DNA of 64,000 nt from positions 16,902,210 through 16,966,209 of the forward strand of contig OX459097.1 in the NCBI GenBank assembly GCA_949775045.1, written 5' to 3'. Made by a program: the position numbers and the translations under genes. The stretch is from Metridium senile. Taxonomy: Eukaryota; Cnidaria; Anthozoa; Actiniaria; Metridiidae. This document shows positions 26,949-63,992 of the stretch, piece by piece. Every line of letters starts with the position of its first letter. Within the stretch, counting starts at the first letter, position 1. The notes under the pieces are model-generated. The model did not search any database and was not told where the DNA came from. It was given only the letters and a program-made list of their open reading frames with translations.

Positions 26949-27202
26949 CAGCGCAAAGCCCAAAAGTATGACCGGCGATAATTTATTCATATTTTCTTTA
27001 CATCTTTTCAATCAATTCCTCTAGATTAAATGTCCACATTTCTCACTGTGAATCACAAGACAAGAATGATGTCAATCTTCAGATGAATTTTGAGGTTAAA
27101 ATAGTTAGAATGAAGTCCATGTGAATCCAAAGTAGCTACAGACAAACATGTCAAAAGAATTTGAATAAATTATCTGCGGTCACACTTTTGGGCTTTGCGC
27201 TG
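26949..27202. mobile_element. TA-flanked MITE (CAGCGCAAAGCCCAAAAGTA)
   Basis: Inverted ends CAGCGCAAAGCCCAAAAGTA and CACTTTTGGGCTTTGCGCTG with TA on both sides; 254 bp. Same family as 14021-14201. Confidence 0.87.
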
Positions 27203-27209
27203 TAATGGC

Positions 27210-27875
27210 CATTTTTCTTGTGATGTTTTGAGTAGCTGGTCCGTACGTGTTTGTACGGACCAGGTGGAAAAAGCCTTACGGACCCCATCACGTGACTTTT
27301 TCCGAAGGTTTTCTTTATAAGAGCGCGCGCCGGGCAAAATACGGGTCATATGATAATAAGTAATAAGCTCATGACGACGTTTCGGACGTGAATATTAATG
27401 TCGTATAAAATCCACATTTCTTATCATCGTCATTATGTATGGAACTAGCAAAAGATGTGAAAAATTGACACATTTCAAATGTAACGCACCATGTAGAATT
27501 GTTTTTAATTAAGATAGTACAAGCGTTGTGATTGAAATGGCTCTTCACAATTTTCCACTGTATAGTGATTGTTCATTTCTGTCTGCAAAACTACAACCGG
27601 GATTGCAGATCACATGCAAATTACTTGTCAAATCCAAAGATATATTTTACTGTATGGGGAATTATTTTGAAGAGTAACAGATGAAGACTAGCAATTATTC
27701 AGTTTTTCTATTTGGTATAACTATAAACAAAAGATTAGAAATGTCTATTTTTATCTCAACATATAAGTAATATATTTTGATCATTTTAAAACAAGTATCA
27801 GAATTCTTTGGGACTTTATTATTTACTTTTAATGTTATTCAGACTTTTATTTCTCCAGAAAATAAAGGGAACAAT
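27210..27875. other. Intergenic, no gene seen
   Basis: It contains one short hairpin (GGTCCGTACG...CGTACGGACC type, 27239-27266). GGGTCATATGATAATAAG at 27343 mirrors sequence just left of the giant inverted repeat (near 23668). Confidence 0.65.
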
Positions 27876-27877
27876 TA

Positions 27878-28082
27878 CAGTGCGAGGCGCAAAAGTATGA
27901 CCACATTTAATGTATTCGCATACTTCTATGCACGGGAGTTTGTACTTTAAACAGACACATTTGATGTGAAGTTGTCTGATTTTACCGAATAAGGCGTGTA
28001 AAAACTCGTTTCACAGCATTAAGTCCGTGAATAGAAGTATGCGAATATATTAAAAGTGGTCATACTTTTGCGCCTTGCGCTG
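27878..28082. mobile_element. TA-flanked MITE (CAGTGCGAGGCGCAAAAGTA)
   Basis: The ends CAGTGCGAGGCGCAAAAGTA and ACTTTTGCGCCTTGCGCTG are inverted and TA-flanked; inner arms GTATTCGCATACTTCTAT pair. It lies about 380 bp before the start codon of NAMPT copy 2. Confidence 0.87.
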
Positions 28083-28134
28083 TAACACTAATTAATGTAC
28101 AATACAAAGTAGATAAATCATTTTGCTATTCTTA

Positions 28135-28298
28135 GACCCCGGCTACACGAATCCGGATACTTTTGAAACCGCATACTTTTTGATGTGAATCGGCCCATCG
28201 TCCACACGAATCCAGTGAATCCTCCGGATACGTGGATTCGTGTGGACGCAAATATTTCTATGCGGTTTCAGCCGGATCGGATTCGTGTAGCCGAGGCC
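28135..28298. mobile_element. MITE, TCTACACGAATCCG family, copy c (inverted), TTA duplication
   Basis: It runs from GACCCCGGCTACACGAATCC to GGATTCGTGTAGCCGAGGCC, flanked by TTA at 28132-28134 and 28299-28301. It is only about 160 bp from the NAMPT copy 2 start and so probably lies within the 5' regulatory region. Confidence 0.88.
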
Positions 28299-28459
28299 TT
28301 ATTATATAACGCAATAATGCAAATGACCTACTGTGAACAGCGGTCGCAGATAACTGGTTTTATACAATAGGACCTTCCCTTGTGCCAAAAGCGAGCTTAT
28401 GCCGCTAAAACAAAAATATCTAATGAGATCGCACAATAAGTTTTCGAGAATAATCGAAG
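28299..28459 (+). promoter_or_regulatory. Probable promoter/5' UTR of NAMPT copy 2
   Basis: A short unique stretch between the MITE and the ATG (context GAAGATGGC, a good A at -3). No TATA box or other core element can be assigned with confidence; the call rests on position. Confidence 0.35.
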
Positions 28460-49696
<21,237 letters not shown>

Positions 49697-49844
49697 CGAG
49701 TGGAATACTGGTAGATACAGCACATTCTAATCACTATAGCACGCACCTCAGTGTCCAATCGTCCAATCGCATCGTGTGGAGAGACTATTGGAAGCTCAAG
49801 GGCTACCAAACACCACTCACTTGGTAGTCTTAAGATTTGCACAG

Positions 49845-49850
49845 AATAAA
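49845..49850 (+). promoter_or_regulatory. Candidate polyadenylation signal AATAAA of NAMPT copy 2
   Basis: First AATAAA after the stop, 149 nt downstream. Copy 1 has AATGGA here. Not confirmed by any cleavage-site evidence. Confidence 0.4.
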
Positions 49851-50299
49851 AATTAAAATGATAATATTAATGACTTACACGAAACGAAGATGGCAAATAT
49901 TGTCGGTTTAATAGACCTCTTTACCTTCCTTGTTTGTTGTCCCGTTTCAGATCACGTGATGCTACCCTTGGGAATTGTTTCTTTCACATGTAAATGATAT
50001 AACACGTTCATCATAAAAGAACAATTCTCAAGGTAATGACACGTGGTCAGAAATGGGCAATTTGCATACATTTGCATATTGTCAAGGCTGTCTTGGTTGT
50101 CTTGGTAATTAGTTTTGCTACAATCATGTTCAAAATAGATTGCGTCTTTTATTGGAATAACATTTTGCTTTCCCCCACCCCTCTAAGTAATTTTGGTGAT
50201 TTTGTCTGACATTTCCTGTTCATTGTAATACTTTACTTGCGCTAATTACAAGGCAAACGTAGTGGACAATTTTGAACATGATTGCAGTGTTGCTATGTA

Positions 50300-50520
50300 T
50301 TTAGTGGGTGGCATGGGTGCCCTAGCGGTGAGAGCGCTGGCCTTTCACCGCTGTGGTCCAGGCTCGAGTCCCGGCTCGGGCATGGATTGTTTGTTTGATG
50401 TTTTCTTCTCTCCTATGCCACGAGGGTTTTTGTCCGGGTTATCCGGTTTTCCTCCCTCCGCAAATATGAACATGTGAGCTGAATTGTGTGCAAAATAAAT
50501 TAAATGTAGAGGTAGTGAGT
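50300..50520 (+). mobile_element. tRNA-derived SINE, best copy
   Basis: GGTGGCATGGGTGCCCTAGC GGTGAGAGC holds the A box (TAGCGGTGAGAGC) and GGCTCGAGTCCCGGCTC the B box, 34 bp apart as in a tRNA. A conserved body follows (GATGTTTTCTTCTCTCCTAT, CGGGTTATCCGGTTTTCCTC). No tRNA gene fold is complete. Absent from the copy 1 flank. Confidence 0.85.
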
Positions 50521-50639
50521 GTGTGTCTGATTCTCCACCATTAGTAAGGGCACATGTGTCCAGTCTAGATGATTTGAGACGTAAAAAAAAAGTGATTTAT
50601 GTTTCAATCCAATTCCTCTGGGAATAAAAACGTTTGTTC

Positions 50640-50830
50640 CAAACATAGCCTGTAGAGCAGGCGTTCTTTTGGCTTTTTGGAGAATTTAGGATGTTGGGCT
50701 TCCTGTGTTAATTTTATAATCGCGCGAAATATGGAGCCTAGCCAAAATTGGAATGGAGGGGTGAGGGAGAAGGGAAAGAAGGTTCCCCTCTCCTCTTCCC
50801 CTCCCCCACTCCCTACTCCCTAACTTTCGC
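50640..50830. mobile_element. Truncated foldback MITE (GCGTTCTTTTGGCTTTTTGG)
   Basis: Relative of 12172-12350; the copy 1 flank has the same remnant at 16195-16330. Confidence 0.65.
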
Positions 50831-50929
50831 TCGGTTCCATTTCTCGCTCGTCCAATTACAAGCAAAGCTACGAAAACAAGCCTAAAGAACATATTCCAAA
50901 CATTTTCCATGTTGAAAATAACAGGTTCC

Positions 50930-51138
50930 CATTTAAATCTGTACTTTCCCATTTAAATTTGTACTTATGCAAATTTTGTTGATGTGTGCTAAACACACAG
51001 ATCAACCAATCAGAGAAGTTCACTTCAGAAATAATATGCTCTGATTGGTAGATCTGTGTGTTCAGCACACATCAACACAATTTGCATAAGTACAGATTTA
51101 AATGGGAAAGTAGAGATTTAAATGGGAACCTGTTAAAT
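50930..51138. mobile_element. Foldback element (AACAGGTTCCCATTTAAATC)
   Basis: The left AACAGGTTCCCATTTAAATC and the right GATTTAAATGGGAACCTGTT are perfect complements; the arms also pair over ATGCAAATT and ATCTGTGTGTT. Copy 1 lacks the insertion. Confidence 0.87.
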
Positions 51139-51276
51139 ACATAAGACAATGAACCTTATCCCAAAAAGATTGAATTGGGCGAAAACGTACATAGCAACTC
51201 GTTAACCGGTTTGGTATATTGCATTGGGGACCCGAGGGAATTCTACTGGTATTGAGTGTATAGACATTTCTAAACT

Positions 51277-52196
51277 AAATGCACAATATAAAGTAAATGC
51301 ACAATATAAAGTAAATGCACAATATAAAGTAAATGCACAATATAAAGTAAATGCACAATATAAAGTAAATGCACAATATAAAGTAAATGCACAATATAAA
51401 GTAAATGCACAATATAAAGTAAATGCACAATATAAAGTAAATGCACAATATAAAGTAAATGCACAATATAAAGTAAATGCATAATATAAAGTAAATGCAT
51501 AATATAAAGTAAATGCACAATATAAAGTAAATGCACAATATAAAGTAAATGCACAATATAAAGTAAATGCACAATATAAAGTAAATGCACAATATAAAGT
51601 AAATGCACAATATAAAGTAAATGCACAATATAAAGTAAATGCACAATATAAAGTAAATGCATAATATAAAGTAAATGCATAATATAAAGTAAATGCATAA
51701 TATAAAGTAAATGCATAATATAAAGTAAATGCATAATATAAAGTAAATGCACAATATAAAGTAAATGCACAATATAAAGTAAATGCACAATATAAAGTAA
51801 ATGCACAATATAAAGTAAATGCACAATATAAAGTAAATGCACAATATAAAGTAAATGCATAATATAAAGTAAATGCATAATATAAAGTAAATGCATAATA
51901 TAAAGTAAATGCATAATATAAAGTAAATGCACAATATAAAGTAAATGCATAATATAAAGTAAATGCACAATATAAAGTAAATGCACAATATAAAGTAAAT
52001 GCACAATATAAAGTAAATGCACAATATAAAGTAAATGCACAATATAAAGTAAATGCACAATATAAAGTAAATGCATAATATAAAGTAAATGCATAATATA
52101 AAGTAAATGCATAATATAAAGTAAATGCATAATATAAAGTAAATGCACAATATAAAGTAAATGCACAATATAAAGTAAATGCACAATATAAAGTAA
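51277..52196. repeat. 18-bp minisatellite, about 51 units, copy 2 flank
   Basis: The unit is AAATGCACAATATAAAGT, with a single C/T variant (GCACAA or GCATAA) arranged in runs. All three frames of each strand stay open because 18 is a multiple of 3 and the unit has no stop on the minus strand. The copy 1 flank has one unit (16616-16640). Confidence 0.97.
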
Positions 52197-52597
52197 ATGC
52201 ACAGCAAACTATATTTATTATCATTGACGTCTTTTTATAAAGCAATCATGATGTAAGATATCAAAAATTTCGATAAAAAAATGTATTGTTAGTGACTAGG
52301 TGGATTGAATGTATTGTGTTCTTTTGTTTTTATTTGACTGTAACACGCTCACTTATACACTTTGTTTCAAAGGTCAATGAGAACAACTACTTTTAAAGAA
52401 GTGTTTAAATGCTTTCGTTCACTATTCAAACTGGGATTAAATTCACGGGAACGGAATAAGAACAAATAAATCGTGCAAATAGGTGGAATGTCACACCGAA
52501 TAACTTAACAGGGTATTTAAAGAGCCACAGATTCAGAATTAGTCCTCTTTTCGCAAGTAGCTTAGGACCTAGATAACTCTTGAATAAGCGGTATAAA

Positions 52598-52624
52598 ACG
52601 GGGGGAGGGGGGGGGGGGGGGGGA
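52598..52624. repeat. Poly-G tract
   Basis: GGGGGGAGGGG followed by a run of G; G-quadruplex potential. Confidence 0.85.
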
Positions 52625-52815
52625 CAGGGAGGTGTGTTTTTCTTTTCCTACCCCACCCTCCCAACCCAGCTAAAGCTTTCATCCAAACTGACCTTCTCAT
52701 TCGGTTCCACCAAACTGGATAACCATACGAGATAATGGTTTCCAGTTTCTCCCAATTCTTAATCAGTGAACCGTGAATGAAAGGCCAGTTTGGATATAAT
52801 ACTATCATGCACAAT

Positions 52816-53090
52816 AGGGCGATTTCACATAACGCATTTTAGTATGCTAATGAGTAAAATATGATGCTAATGAGCTTCGCGTAGGGGCATGTACATTAAA
52901 CGCAAATAAATATCTCGTTTATCGTTCTATCTAATAAATATTCATTATAATACAACAGCCAGCTCTGATGCTTTTGTCATATTTATGCAAGCAATTTGTG
53001 ATAGATATGTATTGTTACCTGTGCGAAGCTCATTAGCATATTATTTTACTCATTAGCATACTAAAATGCGTTATTTGAAATCGCTCTAAT
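52816..53090. mobile_element. TA-flanked foldback MITE with TGCTAATGAG arms
   Basis: Arms of about 65 bp: GGGCGATTTCACATAACGCA and GTATGCTAATGAGTAAAATA, complemented by TATTTTACTCATTAGCATAC and GCGTTATTTGAAATCGCTC. Confidence 0.9.
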
Positions 53091-53149
53091 ATCCAAACGA
53101 TAACTTCTATTGTCTTGACGATTGCAAGCACTGCTTGATTATTTGGGCT

Positions 53150-54066
53150 TTAGTACTAGTAGTCTGTGTATGTCCATAGTTCCTTTCTGTTTTGAAATGG
53201 GCTTTAGCCTCCAACAACCCATTTGAACCGGGTGTAGTTATAAGTAATTTACCAACGATTAATATTTTTTTTGTTATAGTAGATGTATTCCCATAATTCA
53301 TTTCTGTTTTGAAATGAGCTTTAGCCTCCAACAACCCATTTGAACCGGGTGTAGTTATAAGTAATTTACCAACGATTAATATTTTTTTTGTTATAGTAGA
53401 TGTATTCCCATAATTCATTTCTCAGTTTGAAATGAGCTTTAGCCTACGACCATTTGAACCGGGTGTAGTTATAAGTAATTTACTAACGATTAATATATTT
53501 TTTGTTATAGTAGATATATGCCCATAATTCCATTCTGCTTTAAATGAGCTGTCTGATATCCCATTTAAACTGGGTGTAGTTAGAAATAATTTACTAACGA
53601 TTAATTTTATTGTTGTTATAGTAGATGTATGCCCATAGTGCCTTTCTGTTTGAAATGAGCTTTAGCCTACGACAACGTACACATTTGAACTGGGCGTAAA
53701 CTTAGTAATTTACTAACGATTAATATTTTTTTTTGTTAGAGTAGATGTATGCCCATGATTCCTTTCTGCTTTTAAATGTGCTTTAGCCTCCGACAACCCA
53801 TTTAAACTGGGTGTAGTTAGAAATAATTTACTAACGATTAATTTTATTGTTGTTATAGTAGATGTATGCCCATAGTGCCTTTCTGTTTGAAATGAGCTTT
53901 AGCCTACGACAACGTACACATTTGAACTGGGCGTAAACTTAGTAATTTACTAACGATTAATATTTTTTTTTGTTAGAGTAGATGTATGCCCATAATTCCT
54001 TTCTGCTTTTAAATGTGCTTTAGCCTCCGACAACCCATTTGAACCGGGTGTAGTTAGAAATCATTT
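53150..54066. repeat. About 118-bp tandem repeat, eight units
   Basis: Units share CCATTTGAACCGGGTGTAGT, ACGATTAATATTTTTTTTGT and GTAGATGTATGCCCATAATT, with moderate divergence. The last four show a two-unit higher-order period. Confidence 0.92.
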
Positions 54067-54254
54067 ACTTTTTAAAGCATACCAATGTTAATTTTAGATT
54101 TATCTTTATCTAAAACTTAAGGCAAGAAAGTGTTAACTTCGAAACAGTTTTTATTTGGAATCCCAAAAAATCAATACATCGATCTATAAATAAATATTTA
54201 CAATTGTTTTTACAATAAATCAATTACAAATGTTCTTTATACAGTTGCTACGGA

Positions 54255-55200
54255 ACGTAGAGATTAGTCCACACTCTCAAGCCTGCAAAGGACGTCGGTA
54301 TTTCTTCTCTTATTATCGATTTACTCATATATCATATTCTATAATGGTTGTACGACCATAACAAGTTCTTGTAGTGGTAAATGATTATACAAATATGTAT
54401 TTAAGGTATCAGGAGGGGTTGGGGACCTCTACTCGCGCAAACTCAAATTATGCGCAAGCTTTGTTAAATATTCCAGTAAAAGTATATATTTTTTGAAAGC
54501 TGAATAAATTAGTTTTTGAAAATTAAATCAAAATTGTCATTATTCAAAACGACAAAAAGATATTCCGACTACAGTGTGTTTTGACCGTACTTCGTTTGAA
54601 AAACCCAAAATCTGTCAGGATTTGCGTCTCAGTGATAAAAATCACGTTTGCAGACTCCTTATACATCAATCTCTAAAACGTTGTCTGCGATTTCTCATAA
54701 CTGCTTTAGATCAGCCGCTATTGAGTCTCAAATATCGATGTTCAAATTTATCACGTATAAGTGTACAAACTAAGCAAAAATCGCTGGCACCGTTTTAGAG
54801 ATTGATGTATTAGGAGTCCGCTAACGTAATTTCTATCACTGAGACGGAAATGCTGACAGATTTCGGGCTTTTCAAACGAAGTACGGTCAAAATACGCTTT
54901 AGTCGGAATATCTTTTTGTCGTTTTAAATAATGAAAATATTGAATTAATTTTCAAAAACTACATTTATTCAGCTTTCAAAAAATATATACTTTTATTGTA
55001 ATCTTTTACAAAGCTTGCGCATAATTTGAGTTTGCGTGAGTAGAGGTCCCCAACCCCTCCTGATACCTTAAAAAACGTGTAATAAATCACAAATTCTGTT
55101 CATATTACCGACCACCTTTTCAGGCTTCAGAGTGTGGACTATAACTTCGGCTGCGACAACGATTTTGAAATAGGTGTAATCTATGTTCAGAATACTTCAG
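54255..55200. mobile_element. Foldback MITE (AGTCCACAC family), disrupted by a nested element
   Basis: The left arm AGTCCACACTCTCAAGCCTG CAAAGGACGTCGG and right arm AGGCTTCAGAGTGTGGACT bracket the element at 54405-55067. Confidence 0.82.
54405..55067. mobile_element. 663-bp foldback element inserted at TTAA
   Basis: It begins GGTATCAGGAGGGGTTGGGG and ends CCCCAACCCCTCCTGATACC, with TTAA at 54401-54404 and 55068-55071. The host MITE copies at 876 and 40236 show the empty site with one TTTAAAA. The arms pair for ~250 bp. TTAA targets fit piggyBac or Kolobok superfamilies. Confidence 0.9.
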
Positions 55201-55341
55201 TTTCATGTTATTTATAGCACCGTTGTTTTATTTGACAAAAGGCGCGCGCGTTTGCACATGAAGGCTAAGCCTAGATTTGTTGTAAAAATATTCACAAATT
55301 CCAAGCAAATAGATATGTTGGTCTGATCCGTGGTTATATTA

Positions 55342-55445
55342 AATTGTGTATGAGTATATGATCGTCCCGAATTTTTTTCCGGCTTCTATGATTGCAATTA
55401 TTTTAACTGCTTTACTCCGCGACGATCATATACTCATACACAATT
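55342..55445. repeat. Short palindrome
   Basis: AATTGTGTATGAGTATATGA TCGTC and its perfect complement flank a ~50-bp spacer. Confidence 0.88.
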
Positions 55446-55449
55446 CAAG

Positions 55450-56399
55450 CAAATAGCACGAATCATGTTGTCGCTTAACAATAGAAAACTACTTTAAGTT
55501 GAATTTACTTTGAATTTAGGCTGTCCCTGAGCAAATGCACCTTTTGTTAAACAGCCGTACAGCGGTGATAGATAACATGAAACTATTACTGCTAGTATCG
55601 AGCATTTAAGGCGTACGCATGTAGTGTCACGTGACATTTCTTGCAATGTTAACGTCGTTTGTGGACAATGTTCATGATATTGATTGTCTTATTTTATCTA
55701 CATTGTCTTATTAAGGTAAAACGTTGGGACAAAAATATTATATTCTAGCTTGAGAAGTTACAAGCATTTCAAAAGTGTGCAAAAACACCACAACGAGGCT
55801 AGCAAAAAACCATTTCTGCTTGCTATTTGGCCAGCTGATTTGACCTTCAGAACAAACACAAGGTCAACCAATCAGAATTGAGGATTCAACATCGTATTTT
55901 CATTAGCATTTCCCATTATTCTGCTAAGAGAATTTATGAAATACAAGTTCTTCCTTCTTTAAATTAATCGTAAACGCTAGTCAAACTCATGGTGGGATTG
56001 TATTTCAATCAACAACAAAAGTCTACATTGTATGTTCGGAAAATGCTCGAACATTGCTAACCAAAAATTGTGACCCATAATTCCTTTCGGGGAAGGCGAT
56101 CAACTCAGCTGGCCTTCTGATGGTGGTGCTTGTTTTTTTAAGACTAGGTTTTTATTTTTTGAAAATCCATTTTTTTTTTCACTACAAGTGTTTGAATAGT
56201 CTTCGGCTTATCTGCATGGTCAGCTTAAAGTGTTTCGTGCCATGCCCTCTTCATATCTTCGTTCATCCATTACTAACTTTTTCTCTTCGTTCAGTTCGTC
56301 AGATAACGAATGTTTTGGTGAATCTGAAACTACACGTGAAAACAGCGTAAATATACTTCTATGGCATTTCTGTCATCATTATCATCTTCATCAGGAACC
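55450..56399. other. Intergenic, no gene seen
   Basis: Short frames near 56120-56460 have no recognisable domains or splice support. Confidence 0.6.
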
Positions 56400-56680
56400 C
56401 TTCAACTTCTTTGTCGAAGGGGGCTTACAATTATTAGTGTATGGCGGTGGTACTCAATATTGAGGGGGTGTCTCGTTCTTCGGAAGCTATTTAGGGGCCG
56501 GGGAAAGGGCGTTGTTACAAATTGTATGCTGATTTAAAGGGGGTACTGAAATAAAAGCTGGACGAAATATAGGGGGTTATGATATTTTGGGGAGGGGGTG
56601 GAACTGGTAATTAGTTTAGAAAAGAGAACAGGTGATTTTGCCGACCCCCTTACACACTTATAAATGAAATCCTCCTAATA
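56400..56680. mobile_element. Diverged MITE of the TTATTAGTGTATGG family
   Basis: GGGGGCTTACAATTATTAGT at the left and ACACTTATAAATGAAATCCTCC at the right mirror the element at 42130-42340. Confidence 0.7.
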
Positions 56681-56697
56681 GCCATCATTATTTTCGC

Positions 56698-56905
56698 TAT
56701 TTTTATTCTCATCATCATCATCATCATCTTCTTCCTCTTCCTAGTCCATCATCATCAATTGTCATCATCATCATCGATCATAATAATCATGCACCATTAT
56801 CGTTGTCATCACATCATCAATTGTCATATATCATCATCATCATAATAACCACACATCAATATCTTCGTCAATTATCATCATCATCATTATCATTCGTGAC
56901 AATGT
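56698..56905. repeat. (ATC)n imperfect microsatellite
   Basis: Scattered CATCATCAT runs with other sequence between them. Confidence 0.85.
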
Positions 56906-57058
56906 AAATCATCTAAATATATCTTCACCACCATTCATGATCAACAATTATATTGATATTTCTATTATAAAAAGCTATGTAAAAATACCATGTTTTGCAA
57001 CTTTGTTACATGCAGTATATACCTCTATCAAGGATAACTGCACGACCGTTTTAGAATA

Positions 57059-57312
57059 CAGTCAATTCAAAAAACATTGAATTGTCGTCAAAAGGCTTCA
57101 ATTCAAGTCTACGCGACTAGACCGAAAGGTAGCATGGGTAGAAATCACCGAAACGGCGAATTTAATATTCAAAATTAGTTGATAGAGTGCGCGTGTTATT
57201 GCATTAGATACTGTGTGCATTTATCCGCTTCGGTGATTTCTATCCATGCTTCCTTTCGGTCTAGTCGCGTAGACTTGAAGCCTATTGAAGACAATGTTTT
57301 TTGAATTGACTG
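57059..57312. mobile_element. TA-flanked foldback MITE (CAGTCAATTCAAAAAACATTG)
   Basis: Ends CAGTCAATTCAAAAAACATT and AATGTTTTTTGAATTGACTG, inner arm CTACGCGACTAGACCGAAAG. It is also bracketed by a 33-bp direct repeat (ATCAAGGA...CCGTTTTAGAATA). A relative of one end is at 7131-7190. Confidence 0.88.
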
Positions 57313-57373
57313 TATACTACAATCAAGGACTACTGCATGGCCGTTTTAGAATATACAATCATGACAAACTTAC

Positions 57374-62528
<5,155 letters not shown>

Positions 62529-62654
62529 CTAACATAAGAAAAAAATAATTACCAATGATAAAAAAAAAAAATATGATAAAGAGTCGGAATCGGCAGATTT
62601 AAATCGGAGGTTTCCAATCTCATCTGGTTTCGATTCGGACCCTTACTGAATAAT

Positions 62655-62757
62655 ATATAAGTAAGAGATAAATACCGAGAACGGAGGCAATAAGCCGTAT
62701 AAAGGCTTAATTTATAGGCTTATTGCCGACGTTCGAGGTATTTATCTGACTTATTAC
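62655..62757. repeat. Hairpin repeat
   Basis: AGATAAATACCGAGAACGGA GGCAATAAGCC faces GGCTTATTGCCGACGTTCGA GGTATTTATCT. Confidence 0.85.
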
Positions 62758-63460
62758 ATGATTTACAGAGGTTTTCCAAAAAGGCCTTGTATTTTTAAAT
62801 TTTGTATGCAACATTTGGGTTTTTACGCCATATACTTTTATCGATGCAAGTTGTTTTCAAGACGACAAATATATTCTTCAGAAGATTCTTGAATTGTTTC
62901 TTTTTATTTTTAGTGCATGACTTATTACATGATTGAATAGGTTTTCACACAACTTCATGTCCCAAAGGGCATCATCAAGCTGATTATTTTTTTGGTTTCC
63001 CATGAGAATACAATCCAAACAATGGGCTTTTAGTTTTGTTGTACACTACAATACTAATGAACTGTAACGAACAAATGAATACGTTTTCTTCTCACTAACT
63101 GACATCGATCGGACAGTTAGCATAAAGTGTTAGGGTCAGGATTTGTAAGCAAAGGGTTCGGGGTTCGATCCTCGAAAGGGTCACTCTATCAGATGATTTT
63201 TTATCCGTTAAATGTTCGCAACTAGAAAATTTCTAAGTTTAACTTTACATATAAAGTAGGGATTAGGTCATTGGTATTCAAGGGCAATATACATTAGTAT
63301 TCAAGGGCAATATATAGATATTGCCCTTAAATGGGGGCAATATCTGTATAAAGCCCTTGAATTGATAATGAACAGGGTAATACGCGATATATAGTAACAA
63401 TGAAAAAAGTAACAATGAAAACCGATGTAATCATGTAATAACCCGTGATATACACCTATT
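62758..63460. other. No gene seen; small AAGGGCAATAT hairpin
   Basis: TTCAAGGGCAATAT is repeated twice and inverted (ATATTGCCCTTAA) at 63273-63335. A tRNA-like B box occurs at 63167-63176. Confidence 0.6.
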
Positions 63461-63469
63461 TCAAAAACC

Positions 63470-63992
63470 TTTGTCTCAGCTGAAGCAACAAGCCAAGACC
63501 GAAATGAATGCTGGTTTTGTGCTGCTAATGTATTAACATCAGACTTGTTTTCTAAAGAATTCGAATTAATAACAAAATGTGAGCATCAGTTCACGTGCTT
63601 GTTATTGTTAAAGAAAGTATTACAATCAATTTTGGTGATAGCGAGTGTAATTTCAATACACCCTTTCCGAGAAACTTTGTCACCCGTCGAAAAGCAAACA
63701 AGCTAGTGGCGCAAAGGATTGTGGATCAGTTTGGAAACTAAATGTACATTCGGAGCGTCGTTCTTGTTGTTTGATAAGCCAAAACGGTCATTTCTAAATA
63801 ACAAATTGACAAGTGTAGCAATGTGGTCATGAAATCCCTGTGTCCTAATAAGATTTACATAGGTTACCCATGGTCCCCTGCGCTATTGGCTTGTAGGCTT
63901 TTCGCTTCACGGGTGACAAAGTTTCTCGGAAAGGGTGTATATTACCAGCACAAAACCAGCTTTCATTTCGGTCTTGACTTGATGTTTGTTGT
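63470..63992. mobile_element. Foldback element reaching the right edge
   Basis: AAGACCGAAATGAATGCTGG and ACACCCTTTCCGAGAAACTT TGTCACCCG on the left are complemented by CGGGTGACAAAGTTTCTCGG and CCAGCTTTCATTTCGGTCTT on the right. It may continue outside the window. Confidence 0.8.

Noticed and set aside
51202..52245. 347-codon open frame on the minus strand (and two of ~310 codons in other frames)
   Set aside because: All come from the 18-bp minisatellite, whose length is a multiple of 3 and which lacks stops on that strand. The product is a perfect six-residue repeat with no start context, and the copy 1 flank has one unit only.
56120..56463. Two 76-77-codon frames
   Set aside because: They overlap in different frames, have no domain, and the second runs into a MITE end.
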